DNA of 64,000 bases from Sulfitobacter noctilucicola (GCF_000622385.1 NZ_JASD01000008.1:558001-622000), one strand, 5' to 3'; shown: positions 47,836 through 56,591, counted from the stretch's first letter. Made by a program: numbers and translations. Notes: generated by a model not told the origin, from the letters alone.

Positions 47836-48555
47836 TTATTCAGGTCGTATGCGGTAGTGATAGCGCCCAACTTCGCAGAAACCCAATGCACGATAAAGCG
47901 CGTTCGCACCTTCGTTCTGCTCAACGCAAAGCACGGAAAGATGCGTGGCCCCTTGTGATTTGCCCCAAAAGGCCGCGCGGCGCATCATCCATTGGGCCAC
48001 ACCCTGACGGCGCTGATGCGGCAACACTTCAACCGCATGCACCATACAAACGTGATCATGCACAGCGGCAAAGGCAACGCCGCCGGGTTTTTCGTTCCAG
48101 CGCGACAGGATCGCGGTCTTGACCTTGGCGCGCTCCATCACGGCGATACGCGCAGGCCCCACGCCCCCCGCTGCCCAAATCTCTCTCATAATCGCCAAAG
48201 GTTCCCACAGATTAAATGCGGTCACACGCGGGATCGGTACATCGGTCAGTTTTTCTATTGGCAGGGTATATAGAATAACGGGATCAATCACCTGATACCC
48301 TCGCGCCTCCAACAGGGCATCAAGGGCCTCCTCGCCCTCCCTTATCATGAACAGCGGGGTCTGCCCGATAGCTTTCATCGCCTGCTCGGCACCCGCAATG
48401 TCTTGTTCTGACGCATCCTTTATCGCGGTAGCTGCCGACACCCTCTTCCCGCCGCCTTGGCCGTCGCGCAGTGTGAATGCACCTGAGGTCCACTCCCGCG
48501 CCGCAGGCCAGGTATGCTCGCAGACCTCATAAAGACGGGTAACGGATGGGGTCAT
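47836..48555 (-). CDS. GNAT-family N-acetyltransferase
   Basis: 239 residues with a C-terminal GNAT domain: acetyl-CoA loop VLPHQRRQGVAQWMMRRAA and the final EGANALYRALGFCEVGRYHYR. The N-terminal 100 residues are less conserved and may form a half-GNAT fold. Substrate unknown. It overlaps the upstream CinA-like gene by 4 nt and precedes the AhpD-like gene by 11 bp, consistent with one transcript running from 49271 to 46323. Confidence 0.83.
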   Translation of the reverse strand: MTPSVTRLYEVCEHTWPAAREWTSGAFTLRDGQGGGKRVSAATAIKDASEQDIAGAEQAMKAIGQTPLFMIREGEEALDALLEARGYQVIDPVILYTLPIEKLTDVPIPRVTAFNLWEPLAIMREIWAAGGVGPARIAVMERAKVKTAILSRWNEKPGGVAFAAVHDHVCMVHAVEVLPHQRRQGVAQWMMRRAAFWGKSQGATHLSVLCVEQNEGANALYRALGFCEVGRYHYRIRPE

Positions 48556-49271
48556 TGGAACGCGGCCTCAAGTTCTGCGAGTGCTGCGTCAATCTGTTCA
48601 TCATCATTGCCGCGAATGACGATATGGGCACCGTACCTGCCGTCTTTCTGGAAAGGATAAGACCCCATCGACAACAAAGGATAGCTTTCGGCCAACTGGC
48701 CAAGCGGACCGGCAATGTCCCCTTCACCACGTTCGATCCGCAATGTCTTGCTGATCAGGGGCGCGCCGCCGGTGAGCGTCGGGATGACTGACGCAACCAT
48801 GGCCTGAAACACCGATGGCACACCGGCCATTACATGCACATTCTCAAGCTTGAAGCCCGGTGCGGCAGAGACGGGATTGTCGATCAGGGCCGCGCCATCC
48901 GGGATGCGCGCCATGCGCAAACGGGCTGCGTTCAGTTCGGTCCCTGATCTGGCATAATGCTCCGCCAAAATCTCGCGGGCATCGTCGCGCACATCAATAT
49001 TCGCGTTGAATGCGGCTGCGATACAGTCAGCCGTAATATCATCATGGGTCGGGCCGATCCCGCCGCTGGTAAAGACATAGTCATAGACTTTTGACATCGC
49101 CTGCACTGCCGCAATAATCGTGCCGTGCTCATCCCCGATAACGCGCACTTCCTTGAGGTCGATACCAGCTTCGGTCAGCTGCCCCGCGAGGTGGTGCATG
49201 TTGCTGTCGCGCGTACGCCCTGAAAGGATTTCGTCACCGATAACAATCATCGCGGCTGTGGGGTTGGACAA
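48552..49271 (-). CDS. molybdopterin-binding-domain protein, CinA N-domain-like
   Basis: 239 residues of the MoCF_biosynth fold: AAMIVIGDEILSGRTRDSN, TSGGIGPTHDDITAD and VHVMAGVPSVFQAM. It corresponds to the N-terminal (COG1058) part of CinA and lacks the C-terminal nicotinamide-nucleotide amidase domain. COG1058 proteins can hydrolyse ADP-ribose and related nucleotides in some species; the physiological role here is uncertain. First gene of the minus-strand run, divergent from sfsA by 47 bp. Confidence 0.85.
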   Translation of the reverse strand: MSNPTAAMIVIGDEILSGRTRDSNMHHLAGQLTEAGIDLKEVRVIGDEHGTIIAAVQAMSKVYDYVFTSGGIGPTHDDITADCIAAAFNANIDVRDDAREILAEHYARSGTELNAARLRMARIPDGAALIDNPVSAAPGFKLENVHVMAGVPSVFQAMVASVIPTLTGGAPLISKTLRIERGEGDIAGPLGQLAESYPLLSMGSYPFQKDGRYGAHIVIRGNDDEQIDAALAELEAAFQ

Positions 49272-49318
49272 AGCACTTCTCCTTGAGCGTCATTTCTTCA
49301 CGGTATAGGCCGTGGCCC

Positions 49319-50032
49319 ATGCGCTTTCAAACCCAACTTGTCCCCGCCCGCCTGATCCGCCGTTACAAACGGTTTCTGGCCGACTGTATGCTGGAGGACG
49401 GGCGCGAAGTTGTGGCCCACTGCGCCAATCCCGGCTCTATGTTGGGCTTAGCGGAACCCGGTATCAAAATCTGGCTGGAGCCGAATGACGATCCAAAGAA
49501 AAAGCTGAATTTCGGCTGGCGCTTGGTCGATCACGAGAACGGACATTTCACCGGTGTCGACACCAGTCTGCCCAACAAGGCAATTCGTGCGGCATTACAG
49601 GCGCAGAAGATTGATGGGCTGGACGCCTACACCACGGTGAAACCCGAGGTGAAATACGGCACCAAATCGCGCATAGATTTCCTGCTAAGCGGCGATGGCT
49701 TGCCCGACGCCTATGTTGAAGTCAAATCCGTGACCCTGTCGCGACAGCATGGACTGGCTGAGTTCCCCGATAGTGTGACCGCACGCGGGGCGAAACATCT
49801 GGGCGAATTGGCCCAGGTTGCTCGGGCGGGGCACCGTGCCGTTCTGCTCTATCTGGTACAACGCACTGACTGCACCCATGTCGCTATGGCGGCTGATATT
49901 GATCCCACCTATGCGGCCGCTCATGACGCCGCAACGCAGGCCGGGGTGGAAACCTTGTGCATTGGCACCCATATCACCCCCGAAGAAGTGCGCATTGCCG
50001 CCCCTCTGGTCCTTGGGCCGTTGGCGCGATAA
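49319..50032 (+). CDS. sfsA: SfsA family protein (sugar fermentation stimulation)
   Basis: 237 residues from MRFQTQLVPARLIRRYKRF, the usual SfsA beginning; the ribosome binding site is weak. Conserved blocks: CANPGSMLGL, KYGTKSRIDFLL, AYVEVKSVTL and FPDSVTARGAKHL, an arrangement resembling PD-(D/E)xK nucleases (D, E-x-K). In E. coli SfsA affects maltose metabolism; the molecular activity is poorly known. The next gene, map, starts 32 bp on and is probably co-transcribed. Confidence 0.92.
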   Translation: MRFQTQLVPARLIRRYKRFLADCMLEDGREVVAHCANPGSMLGLAEPGIKIWLEPNDDPKKKLNFGWRLVDHENGHFTGVDTSLPNKAIRAALQAQKIDGLDAYTTVKPEVKYGTKSRIDFLLSGDGLPDAYVEVKSVTLSRQHGLAEFPDSVTARGAKHLGELAQVARAGHRAVLLYLVQRTDCTHVAMAADIDPTYAAAHDAATQAGVETLCIGTHITPEEVRIAAPLVLGPLAR

Positions 50033-50064
50033 GAGAGCACAAACAGAAATGATTGGAGAAACCG

Positions 50065-50877
50065 GTGAATGATCAACACCGTGGCCGTCAGACCAAAGAC
50101 GGCATCCGTATTTATGACCCTTCCGACTTTGCAGGTATGCATGCCGCAGGGGCGCTCGCAGCGACCATTCTGGACGAGATAGCAGAGCATGTAACTGTCG
50201 GTCAGACCACCGGAGAGCTTGACCGCATCATCGAAGAAAAGGTGAACGCGGTGGGCGCAAAATCAGCGACCATTGGTTATAAGGGCTATAAACACGCCAG
50301 TTGTATCAGCGTGAACCACGTTGTCTGCCATGGCATTCCAGGCGACAAAAAGCTGAAAGACGGCGATATCCTCAACATTGATGTCACCGTCATCGTGGAC
50401 GGCTGGTTCGGCGACACGAGCCGGATGTATGTGGCGGGCAAGCTCGCGCGGAAATCCGAGCGGCTGATCGACGTTACGCACGATTCACTGATGCGTGGTA
50501 TAGCGGCTGTGAAACCGGGGAACACCTTTGGTGACATCGGCCACGCCATCCAGACGTTTGTGGAAAGCCATCGTATGTCTGTCGTGACAGACTTCTGCGG
50601 TCATGGTTTAGGCCGTGTCTTTCATGCGCCGCCGAATGTTCTGCATTACGGTAAGCCGGGTGTCGGTGCTGTTCTGGAACCGGGGATGTTTTTTACCATC
50701 GAGCCGATGGTAAACCTGGGCCGTGCAGAGACGAAGACACTCGCCGATGACTGGACAGCAGTGACCCGCGACAAGTCCTTGTCTGCACAGTTTGAGCATT
50801 CCGTCGGGGTGACCGATGACGGGGTAGAGATTTTCACACTCTCTCCCGCTGGCAAGTTTCACCCCACCTACGGCTGA
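50065..50877 (+). CDS. map: methionine aminopeptidase type I
   Basis: 270 residues from a GTG with GGAG 7 nt upstream (an earlier TTG lies within that site and is less likely). The pita-bread fold shows SCISVNHVVCHGIP with the substrate histidine, metal aspartates in LNIDVTVIVDGWFGDTS, the metal histidine in CGHGLGRVFH, and glutamates in FFTIEPMV and near the C-terminus. It removes the initiator methionine from nascent proteins. An N-terminal extension of about 20 residues relative to E. coli Map is present. Downstream tail overlaps the small minus-strand frame by 10 nt. Confidence 0.94.
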   Translation: MNDQHRGRQTKDGIRIYDPSDFAGMHAAGALAATILDEIAEHVTVGQTTGELDRIIEEKVNAVGAKSATIGYKGYKHASCISVNHVVCHGIPGDKKLKDGDILNIDVTVIVDGWFGDTSRMYVAGKLARKSERLIDVTHDSLMRGIAAVKPGNTFGDIGHAIQTFVESHRMSVVTDFCGHGLGRVFHAPPNVLHYGKPGVGAVLEPGMFFTIEPMVNLGRAETKTLADDWTAVTRDKSLSAQFEHSVGVTDDGVEIFTLSPAGKFHPTYG

Positions 50878-51053
50878 TCATCCTTAATCATTCGTTTCAT
50901 CAGTAATGACAAAAACGTCTCGCCCGCCACGGGCGTGACGCAATCGGAGATAAGCACCGGCGCGCCGAGTGGCTGCGGCTTGGGCAACGGAATCGCTTCC
51001 GCTTTTTCCTCCGGCTGAGGCAATATGCCGGCTGTGTAGATCGCGTCGGACAT
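50868..51053 (-). CDS. possible small protein, proline/lysine-rich
   Basis: 61 codons, MSDAIYTAGI onward, with a charged proline-rich centre (KAEAIPLPKPQPLGAP) and a C-terminal amphipathic stretch (GETFLSLLMKRMIKDD). It fills the gap between map and arsR on the opposite strand. Composition looks protein-like rather than a shadow, but no clear ribosome binding site is seen and I do not recognise a family. Upstream in-frame codons continue antisense through arsR, so only this part is proposed. Confidence 0.4.
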   Translation of the reverse strand: MSDAIYTAGILPQPEEKAEAIPLPKPQPLGAPVLISDCVTPVAGETFLSLLMKRMIKDDQP

Positions 51054-51148
51054 CCGCAAAGCTTTACCACATTTCCCTGATTTCCCAAAGCTGTTCACGC
51101 AGACTGGCTCTCTGTGCGAGATGGCCCCTCTTGACTCATGTTGATTAT

Positions 51149-51172
51149 GTAATAATGTAATTACATGATTAC
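51149..51172. promoter_or_regulatory. ArsR-type operator over the arsR start codon
   Basis: A 24-bp inverted repeat: GTAAT, one base, the perfect 12-bp palindrome ATGTAATTACAT, one base, ATTAC. Only the two single bases break symmetry. It includes the first ATG at 51165. TTGACT at 51131 could be a -35 element, with the -10 region falling inside the repeat. Confidence 0.65.
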
Positions 51173-51515
51173 TAATGACGATATGGATCAAGTTTTTTCC
51201 GCACTTGCGCACACCACACGTCGCGAGATTCTGGATCATCTGCGCCAAAAGCCCGGCATGGCAGTGGGCGAACTCGCTCAGTCGTTCGATGTGACGCGCA
51301 TCGCCGTAATGAACCATTTGCAGGTGTTGACGAACGCCGGTCTGATCACCAGCGAAAAGGTAGGGCGCACCCGGCGTCTGTATCTCAATGCGATGCCGCT
51401 CCAGTTGATCCATGACCGTTGGATTGATGCGTATTCCGGCCACTGGCTCGACCGGATGAGCCTGATCAAGCAGACCGCCGAAGCCGTTGCCCAACAAATT
51501 TATGAAGAAGATTAA
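51165..51515 (+). CDS. ArsR-family transcriptional repressor
   Basis: 116 residues. A winged helix with VFSALAHTTRREILDHLRQ, GMAVGELAQSFDVTRIAVMNHLQVL as recognition region (given as its two halves), and VGRTRRLYLN in the wing. No metal-binding cysteine motif (no CxC in the recognition helix), so it probably senses something other than arsenite, as the ArsR members paired with AHSA1 proteins do. ATG at 51165 lies in the operator and a second in-frame ATG is at 51183; either may be used. The AHSA1 gene follows after 2 bp. Confidence 0.88.
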   Translation: MITNDDMDQVFSALAHTTRREILDHLRQKPGMAVGELAQSFDVTRIAVMNHLQVLTNAGLITSEKVGRTRRLYLNAMPLQLIHDRWIDAYSGHWLDRMSLIKQTAEAVAQQIYEED

Positions 51516-51517
51516 CC

Positions 51518-52036
51518 ATGACAAATATTGCGCCCAAGTCCATCAGCCGAACCTTTATCAACGCACCGATTGAAACGGTTTGGTCAACATTGGTTGCCAC
51601 CGATCAACCGCTTCCTTTCTTCTTTGGCGCGGTCTGCCAGACCAAGAACGGCCTGGAGGAAGGCGCGAAGATGCGGATGGTGAATCCGAACGGCAAGATC
51701 GCGATGGTGGTCGGAGAAGTCCTGAGGTTTGACCCGCCGCATTGCTATTCACACACCTTCAAAATGACCAATATTGATGAGCCGCCCTGCGTCGTCACTT
51801 ATGAACTGCGCGAGAAAGATGGCGGCACTGAGTTTGATCTGATTATCACAGAGGCGATTGAGGGCAGCAAACTGCACAAAGAAATGCTGAGTGCCCAAGG
51901 GTTCATTTCTTCTAACATCAAAGCCGTGGCTGAGACCGGAAAACCCGCTTTCACAGGTCGCATGGTTGGTCTACTTGGACCTGTCTTTGCCCTGCTGGCA
52001 AAGAAGAAGCAGCGGATCGAGAACTGGCCACTGTAG
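51518..52036 (+). CDS. SRPBCC/AHSA1-domain protein
   Basis: 172 residues of the START/Bet v1-like AHSA1 fold: ISRTFINAPIETVWSTLVATD at the N-terminus (as region 8-28), VGEVLRFDPPHCYSHTFKM in the middle and a C-terminal helix. Such proteins bind hydrophobic ligands in a deep pocket. Immediately behind arsR with a 2-bp gap, a pairing seen widely; the regulator probably controls this gene and itself. Ligand and physiological role are unknown. Confidence 0.85.
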   Translation: MTNIAPKSISRTFINAPIETVWSTLVATDQPLPFFFGAVCQTKNGLEEGAKMRMVNPNGKIAMVVGEVLRFDPPHCYSHTFKMTNIDEPPCVVTYELREKDGGTEFDLIITEAIEGSKLHKEMLSAQGFISSNIKAVAETGKPAFTGRMVGLLGPVFALLAKKKQRIENWPL

Positions 52037-52132
52037 CAGCAGCCAGGACATAATATTGCGCATATAGGTAATAATTATTGCCATAAATTCCCAATTGTGA
52101 TGTCTTGCCGAAATTAGGGAAGGGATTCTGAC

Positions 52133-53344
52133 ATGAATTGGGAAAATATCTTTGCCACGCGTATGGGCCGTATGAAGGCCAGCGAGATTCGCGAACTGCT
52201 CAAGCTCTTGGATCAACCGGATATTATTTCCTTCGCTGGCGGCATTCCCGATCCGGCACTGTTCCCGACAGAGGCGTTTCAGGATGCCATGACCGATGCG
52301 CTCTCCCCTCAGAACAGCAGCGCGGCGCTGCAGTACTCCGTCTCCGAAGGGTACGGCCCCCTCCGAGACTGGATAGTCGAGCAAATGGAAGCGCTTGGTA
52401 TACCCTGCACCCGCGATAACGTGTTGATCACCTCAGGCTCGCAACAGGCGCTGGATTATCTGGGTAAGATGATGCTGTCGCCCGGCGATACCGCGCTGGT
52501 CACTTGGCCCACATACATGGGAGCATTGGGCGCATTTAACGCATACGAACCGACCTATGACCGATTGATGCCTGGCGGCAACCGCTCTGCCGATGACTAT
52601 GCAAAGACCGCCGAGGCCGCAGGAGGTCGGGTCAAATTTGCGTATGCTTCCGTGGATTTCGCCAATCCGACCGGAGAGACCCTTGACCTTACTGCACGCG
52701 AGAACATTCTCGATCTCGCGGAAGTTCTCGACATCGCGGTAATCGAGGATTCCGCCTATCAAACCCTACGGTATGACGGCGATCCAATTCCGCCGATGCT
52801 TGCGCTTGAGATTGCCCGCAAGGGCAGCATCGAAGAGTGTCGCACGCTTTATTGCGGTAGCTTTTCCAAGTCCCTCGCCCCCGGTCTGCGCGTGGGTTGG
52901 GTGTGCGGCGCAGCGTCCGTCATTTCGCAACTGGTACTTATGAAGCAAGCCGCAGATCTGCATTCCGCCACGCTGAATCAGATGGCAATCAACTCTGTCG
53001 CGCGCTCCGTCTTTTCCGATCATACCGCCAAGCTGCGCCGGACCTATTCTGCACGCCGCAATACGATGCTGGACGCACTGGCCGAACATATGCCTGAAGG
53101 TGTCACCTGGACCAAGCCAGAAGGCGGGATGTTCGTCTGGCTGACCTTGCCGAAGCAAATGGATGGTGCCGCGCTTCTCAAATCTGCGCTGGAAACACAA
53201 AAGCTGGCCTTTGTTCCCGGGCAAGCCTTCTATGCTGATCGCTCGAATGCGAACACGCTGCGGCTCAGCTTTTCACTCGCGGATGATGAGAAGATCAAAG
53301 AAGGCATGAAGCGGCTGGGCGCTGCGATCAGGGCGCAGATGTAA
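52133..53344 (+). CDS. PLP-dependent class I/II aminotransferase (2-aminoadipate/aromatic-type)
   Basis: 403 residues; ATG preceded by AAGGGA. Fold type I: ITSGSQQALDYLGKMML for phosphate contact, DFANPTGETLDL with the conserved Asn-Pro, VIEDSAYQTLRYDG with the pyridine aspartate, and the lysine in YCGSFSKSLAPGLRVGW. It resembles the LysN/AraT-like multisubstrate aminotransferases, without the wHTH domain of MocR proteins. Substrate not assignable. A near-palindrome GGTAATAATTATTGCC at 52067-52082 stands 50 nt upstream. Its end overlaps the convergent rsmD by 17 nt. Confidence 0.85.
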   Translation: MNWENIFATRMGRMKASEIRELLKLLDQPDIISFAGGIPDPALFPTEAFQDAMTDALSPQNSSAALQYSVSEGYGPLRDWIVEQMEALGIPCTRDNVLITSGSQQALDYLGKMMLSPGDTALVTWPTYMGALGAFNAYEPTYDRLMPGGNRSADDYAKTAEAAGGRVKFAYASVDFANPTGETLDLTARENILDLAEVLDIAVIEDSAYQTLRYDGDPIPPMLALEIARKGSIEECRTLYCGSFSKSLAPGLRVGWVCGAASVISQLVLMKQAADLHSATLNQMAINSVARSVFSDHTAKLRRTYSARRNTMLDALAEHMPEGVTWTKPEGGMFVWLTLPKQMDGAALLKSALETQKLAFVPGQAFYADRSNANTLRLSFSLADDEKIKEGMKRLGAAIRAQM

Positions 53345-53888
53345 GCTCCAACAGAGTGACATGCGTATCGCCGTATTTACGTGTGTCTGTCCGGGTGAAC
53401 CCTTTTGGGGCCAGCATGGGCGCATTCTCTTCCCAAACGATCATGGCATCGGGGGATAGCCATCCGCCCTCCAAAAGTGCGGCTAGCGTTTTCTGGCCCA
53501 TTCCCTTGCCATACGGGGGGTCAAGAAAGATCAGGTCATAGGGTGCACCGGGCCAGGTGCCCAAACGCGTTGCATCGTTGCGCATGACCTTGGTCTGCTC
53601 ACGCACCCGAAGCTTTGCGATGTTTTCCGCAATCAGCTTTTGACCCACGCGGCCGTTCTCTATGAACAGAACCTCACTGGCACCGCGCGACAGCGCCTCA
53701 AGCCCCAATGCGCCAGTTCCCGCAAAGACATCCAACACACGCGCACCGACAATGACATCATGGTGCGTCAGCATCGAAAACAGGCTCTCGCGCACCCGGT
53801 CGGATGTGGGGCGCAGATGGGCACCCGCGTCACCCTTACCGACCGCTGCTAAAGCTGTCCCGCGAAAATTGCCCGCGATGATCCTCAT
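53328..53888 (-). CDS. rsmD: 16S rRNA (guanine(966)-N2)-methyltransferase RsmD
   Basis: 186 residues: MRIIAGNFRGTALAAV and LRPTSDRVRESLFSML at the N-terminus are typical of RsmD, VLDVFAGTGALGLEALSRGA binds S-adenosylmethionine, and DLIFLDPPYGKG is the N-methyltransferase catalytic motif. It methylates G966 of 16S rRNA in the 30S particle. It overlaps the upstream ferredoxin-reductase-like gene by 4 nt (ATGA) and is convergent with the aminotransferase gene. Confidence 0.94.
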   Translation of the reverse strand: MRIIAGNFRGTALAAVGKGDAGAHLRPTSDRVRESLFSMLTHHDVIVGARVLDVFAGTGALGLEALSRGASEVLFIENGRVGQKLIAENIAKLRVREQTKVMRNDATRLGTWPGAPYDLIFLDPPYGKGMGQKTLAALLEGGWLSPDAMIVWEENAPMLAPKGFTRTDTRKYGDTHVTLLELTSAP

Positions 53889-55093
53889 GCTTTCAACAGA
53901 GCTTTTAAGTCGGTTTCGGGATCGGCTATTACCGTTGGATCGGGCGACTTGCCCGCCTCAATCAAACGCTTGCCCACCATATACCCGCGTGGATCATTCG
54001 CGGCGTCAACGGCCAGCAACGTATCCCCACGATAATACCAAAACCCAATGCTGTCTGCGTCAGGTTGGCGGATTACAACGCGGTCGTAGCCCGTATTCAG
54101 CCCTGCAATCTGTAGCTTTACGTCATACTGATCGGACCAGAACCAAGGCTTCGCCTCATAGGCTTTACCAGCGCCCATAATGTTCCCTGCGACACATTCC
54201 GCCTGATCTATTGCATTTGGCACGGATTCCAGCCGGATGCGTCCATCACGATACGGGAACGATGCGCAATCACCCGCTGCCCAGACATGCGGCGCGGAAG
54301 TCCGGCCCAACGCGTCTGTCTTGATCCCGTTTTCGATCTCGATACCAGATGCCTCTGCCAAGGCCGTTCCGGGACGAATACCCACGCCCACAATAACAAA
54401 ATCCACGTCAAGTTCGGTGCCATCGCTCAAGACCGCTCCGCTCACCGCGACGTCGCCTGTTAATCGGTCCAGTCCGACACCTTCACGAATGTCGACGCCG
54501 TGTTTGCAGTGCAGCGCCCGGAAAAAATCGCTGGTTTCAGGGGCGGCAACCCGTTGGAGAATACGCTCTGCCATTTCAACAAGTGTGACGTGCAACCCCA
54601 GCTTGGCGGCAACGGATGCGGCTTCAAGCCCGATGTAGCCACCGCCCACAATCAGCACCTTTGCACCTTTTACGAACCGCGGTGCCATGCCGTTCACATC
54701 TGCCAGATCGCGCACCACATGCACTCCGTCCAAATCACCACCGATAGCAGCGGGCAGGCGGTTCGGCGTTGATCCGGTCGTCAGAACCAGATCATCATAT
54801 TCCAGCGTTTCGCCAGCAATGGACACGGTCTGCGCATCTGCATCAATGGCATCGACACGCGCGCCCATGCGCAAGTCGATATCATTCTCGGCGTAAAAAC
54901 TCTCGGGCCGCAGGAACAAGCGTTCAAGGATCATCTCGCCCATCAAATAGGCTTTGCTCAGCGGGGGGCGCTGGTAGGGTGGTACGGGTTCTTCACCGAT
55001 CAACGTGATACGCCCCTCAAAGCCGGAGTTGCGCAGCTTGGCCACACAAGACGATCCTGCCTGCCCTGCACCCACTACAATCACATGACCCAT
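53885..55093 (-). CDS. FAD-dependent ferredoxin/rubredoxin reductase-like protein
   Basis: 402 residues from MGHVIVVGAGQAGSSC, with GGGAGAGAG upstream. Two Rossmann motifs (VIVVGAGQAG and VLIVGGGYIGLEAASVA), the QRPPLSKAYL segment typical of putidaredoxin/rhodocoxin reductases, VWAAGDCASFPY near 290, and a Reductase_C domain at the end. These enzymes pass electrons from NAD(P)H to a [2Fe-2S] ferredoxin serving an oxygenase or P450. No ferredoxin or oxygenase is adjacent, so the partner is unknown. Followed by rsmD with a 4-nt overlap. Confidence 0.87.
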   Translation of the reverse strand: MGHVIVVGAGQAGSSCVAKLRNSGFEGRITLIGEEPVPPYQRPPLSKAYLMGEMILERLFLRPESFYAENDIDLRMGARVDAIDADAQTVSIAGETLEYDDLVLTTGSTPNRLPAAIGGDLDGVHVVRDLADVNGMAPRFVKGAKVLIVGGGYIGLEAASVAAKLGLHVTLVEMAERILQRVAAPETSDFFRALHCKHGVDIREGVGLDRLTGDVAVSGAVLSDGTELDVDFVIVGVGIRPGTALAEASGIEIENGIKTDALGRTSAPHVWAAGDCASFPYRDGRIRLESVPNAIDQAECVAGNIMGAGKAYEAKPWFWSDQYDVKLQIAGLNTGYDRVVIRQPDADSIGFWYYRGDTLLAVDAANDPRGYMVGKRLIEAGKSPDPTVIADPETDLKALLKA

Positions 55094-55184
55094 TAATTCT
55101 CTCTCCCGCAATCACTGGTCGCGCCCGCACGCAAAACCTATATGCTGGTCAGGAACAAACGCAATGCAATGAAAGGCCTACCCG

Positions 55185-55673
55185 ATGACAATTTCCCAAG
55201 GCGATACCCTGCCCGACGCAACACTGGTGCAGATGGGTGCAGATGGTCCCACACCGGTCCAGATGTCCGACAAAGTCAAAGGCCGCAAGGTTGTTGTATT
55301 TGCCGTCCCCGGCGCGTTCACACCAACCTGCCACTCGGCCCACGTTCCCAGCTTTGTACGCACGAAGGACCAGTTCGATGCAAAAGGTGTCGATGAAATT
55401 ATCTGCATTTCCTGCAACGACCCCTTTGTGATGAAAGCATGGGGTGAAGCGACAGGTGCGACAGATGCAGGCATCACTATGCTGGCCGACGCATCGTCAG
55501 AGTTCACCAAGGCAATTGGTATGGATTTCGACGCCGCGCCAGCCGGTCTGGTTTCGCGGTCCAAGCGATATGCGATGCTGATCGACGACGGCAAAGTAAC
55601 GTTGTTCCAGCCCGAAGAAAGCCCGGGCGTCTGTGACGTTTCAGGCGGCGAGGCACTGCTTGCCAGCATGTAA
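55185..55673 (+). CDS. peroxiredoxin of the Prx5 (AhpE/PMP20-like) type
   Basis: 162 residues; AAAGG upstream of the ATG. The peroxidatic cysteine C49 is in VPGAFTPTCHSAHVPSF, the typical Prx5 loop; a second cysteine near 151 (SPGVCDVSGG) may act as resolving residue, though many members rely on glutathione or glutaredoxin. It reduces hydrogen peroxide and organic peroxides in the cytoplasm. Divergent from the reductase gene by 91 bp; no peroxide regulator is visible next door. Confidence 0.93.
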   Translation: MTISQGDTLPDATLVQMGADGPTPVQMSDKVKGRKVVVFAVPGAFTPTCHSAHVPSFVRTKDQFDAKGVDEIICISCNDPFVMKAWGEATGATDAGITMLADASSEFTKAIGMDFDAAPAGLVSRSKRYAMLIDDGKVTLFQPEESPGVCDVSGGEALLASM

Positions 55674-55682
55674 ATGTACAAA

Positions 55683-55716
55683 AGGGACGCCATGATCGTG
55701 GCGTCCCTGTTTCTTT
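55683..55716 (+). terminator. bidirectional terminator between the peroxiredoxin gene and mscS
   Basis: AGGGACGCCA (55683-55692) pairs perfectly with TGGCGTCCCT (55699-55708), six-base loop, then GTTTCTTT; the minus strand continues with TTTGTACATTT. Confidence 0.85.
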
Positions 55717-55727
55717 AGAAGCGGCGA

Positions 55728-56591
55728 TCAGTTTGCTTGGATCATCGTCCGGGTCGGGAACGGAATGTCGACGCCACCTGCATCAAGCGCTTCTTTCACT
55801 TGCCGCGTCATATCTGCCTTGAAGACAAAATAATCGCTGGCAGAACACCAAACCCGTACGAGAAAATCGACAGAACTATCACCAAGGTTCGTCACCTGAA
55901 CGAACGGCGCAGGTTCGGCCAGCGCACGTTCGTCAGCCATAATCGTATCCTTGATGATCTGCTCCGCATCTTTCAAATTTGCACCATAGCCCACACCAAA
56001 GGTCCATTCCGCGCGGCGGCGGTCATTGGTGGAGTAGTTAGTAATCACGTTGCCCCAAACTTCGGAGTTGGGCACGATCACTTGAACATTGCTCAGATCG
56101 GCAAGCTCGGTGAAATTCAGGTTGATCTGCTTGATTGTTCCCATCTCGCCCGCGACCTCAACAAAGTCACCGATTTTGATGGGGCGGAACAGGATAAGCA
56201 TTACCCCTGCCGCCACGTTCGACAGTGTGCCTTGCAAAGCCAGACCAATTGCCAAGCCAGCGGCACCGATGACGGCCACCACTGACGTTGTCTGTACACC
56301 GAAGGTGTTGAGCACAAACAGCAGAGTGAAGCCAAGCACCACATAGCGCACGATCGAGGCTAGAAAGTCGAAAAGCATCTCGTCCAGATGCTTGTTCTTG
56401 CGACCCAGATTCGACACACGGCGCTGAAGCCACGCGGAAACGATCCACCCCAAGAGGATAATCGTAATCGCCCCGAGGATCGACCCTGCTGCGCTTGCAA
56501 GGAACTCTAGTGTAAGCAAGTCAGCAAGGGATTTGCCCTGCCAGATTTCGGTATTCATTATTGATGACACGGTATTATCTATTTCTTCCAT
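55728..56591 (-). CDS. small-conductance mechanosensitive channel (MscS family)
   Basis: 287 residues, the size of E. coli MscS. Three membrane helices in the first ~135 residues (FLASAAGSILGAITIILLGWIVS written as region 30-52, YVVLGFTLLFVLNTFGV, and the pore helix VIGAAGLAIGLALQGTLSNVAAG as 118-140), then the beta domain IKIGDFVEVAGEMGTI and a C-terminal alpha/beta vestibule. It opens on membrane stretch and releases solutes in osmotic downshock. The start touches the stop of the pterin dehydratase gene (1-nt overlap), so it ends a run of co-oriented genes. Confidence 0.92.
   Translation of the reverse strand: MEEIDNTVSSIMNTEIWQGKSLADLLTLEFLASAAGSILGAITIILLGWIVSAWLQRRVSNLGRKNKHLDEMLFDFLASIVRYVVLGFTLLFVLNTFGVQTTSVVAVIGAAGLAIGLALQGTLSNVAAGVMLILFRPIKIGDFVEVAGEMGTIKQINLNFTELADLSNVQVIVPNSEVWGNVITNYSTNDRRRAEWTFGVGYGANLKDAEQIIKDTIMADERALAEPAPFVQVTNLGDSSVDFLVRVWCSASDYFVFKADMTRQVKEALDAGGVDIPFPTRTMIQAN

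Noticed and set aside
50868..51524. The full 218-codon minus-strand frame through arsR
   Set aside because: Its upstream two thirds are antisense to arsR and its operator; only the last 61 codons look protein-like and are listed as a tentative gene.
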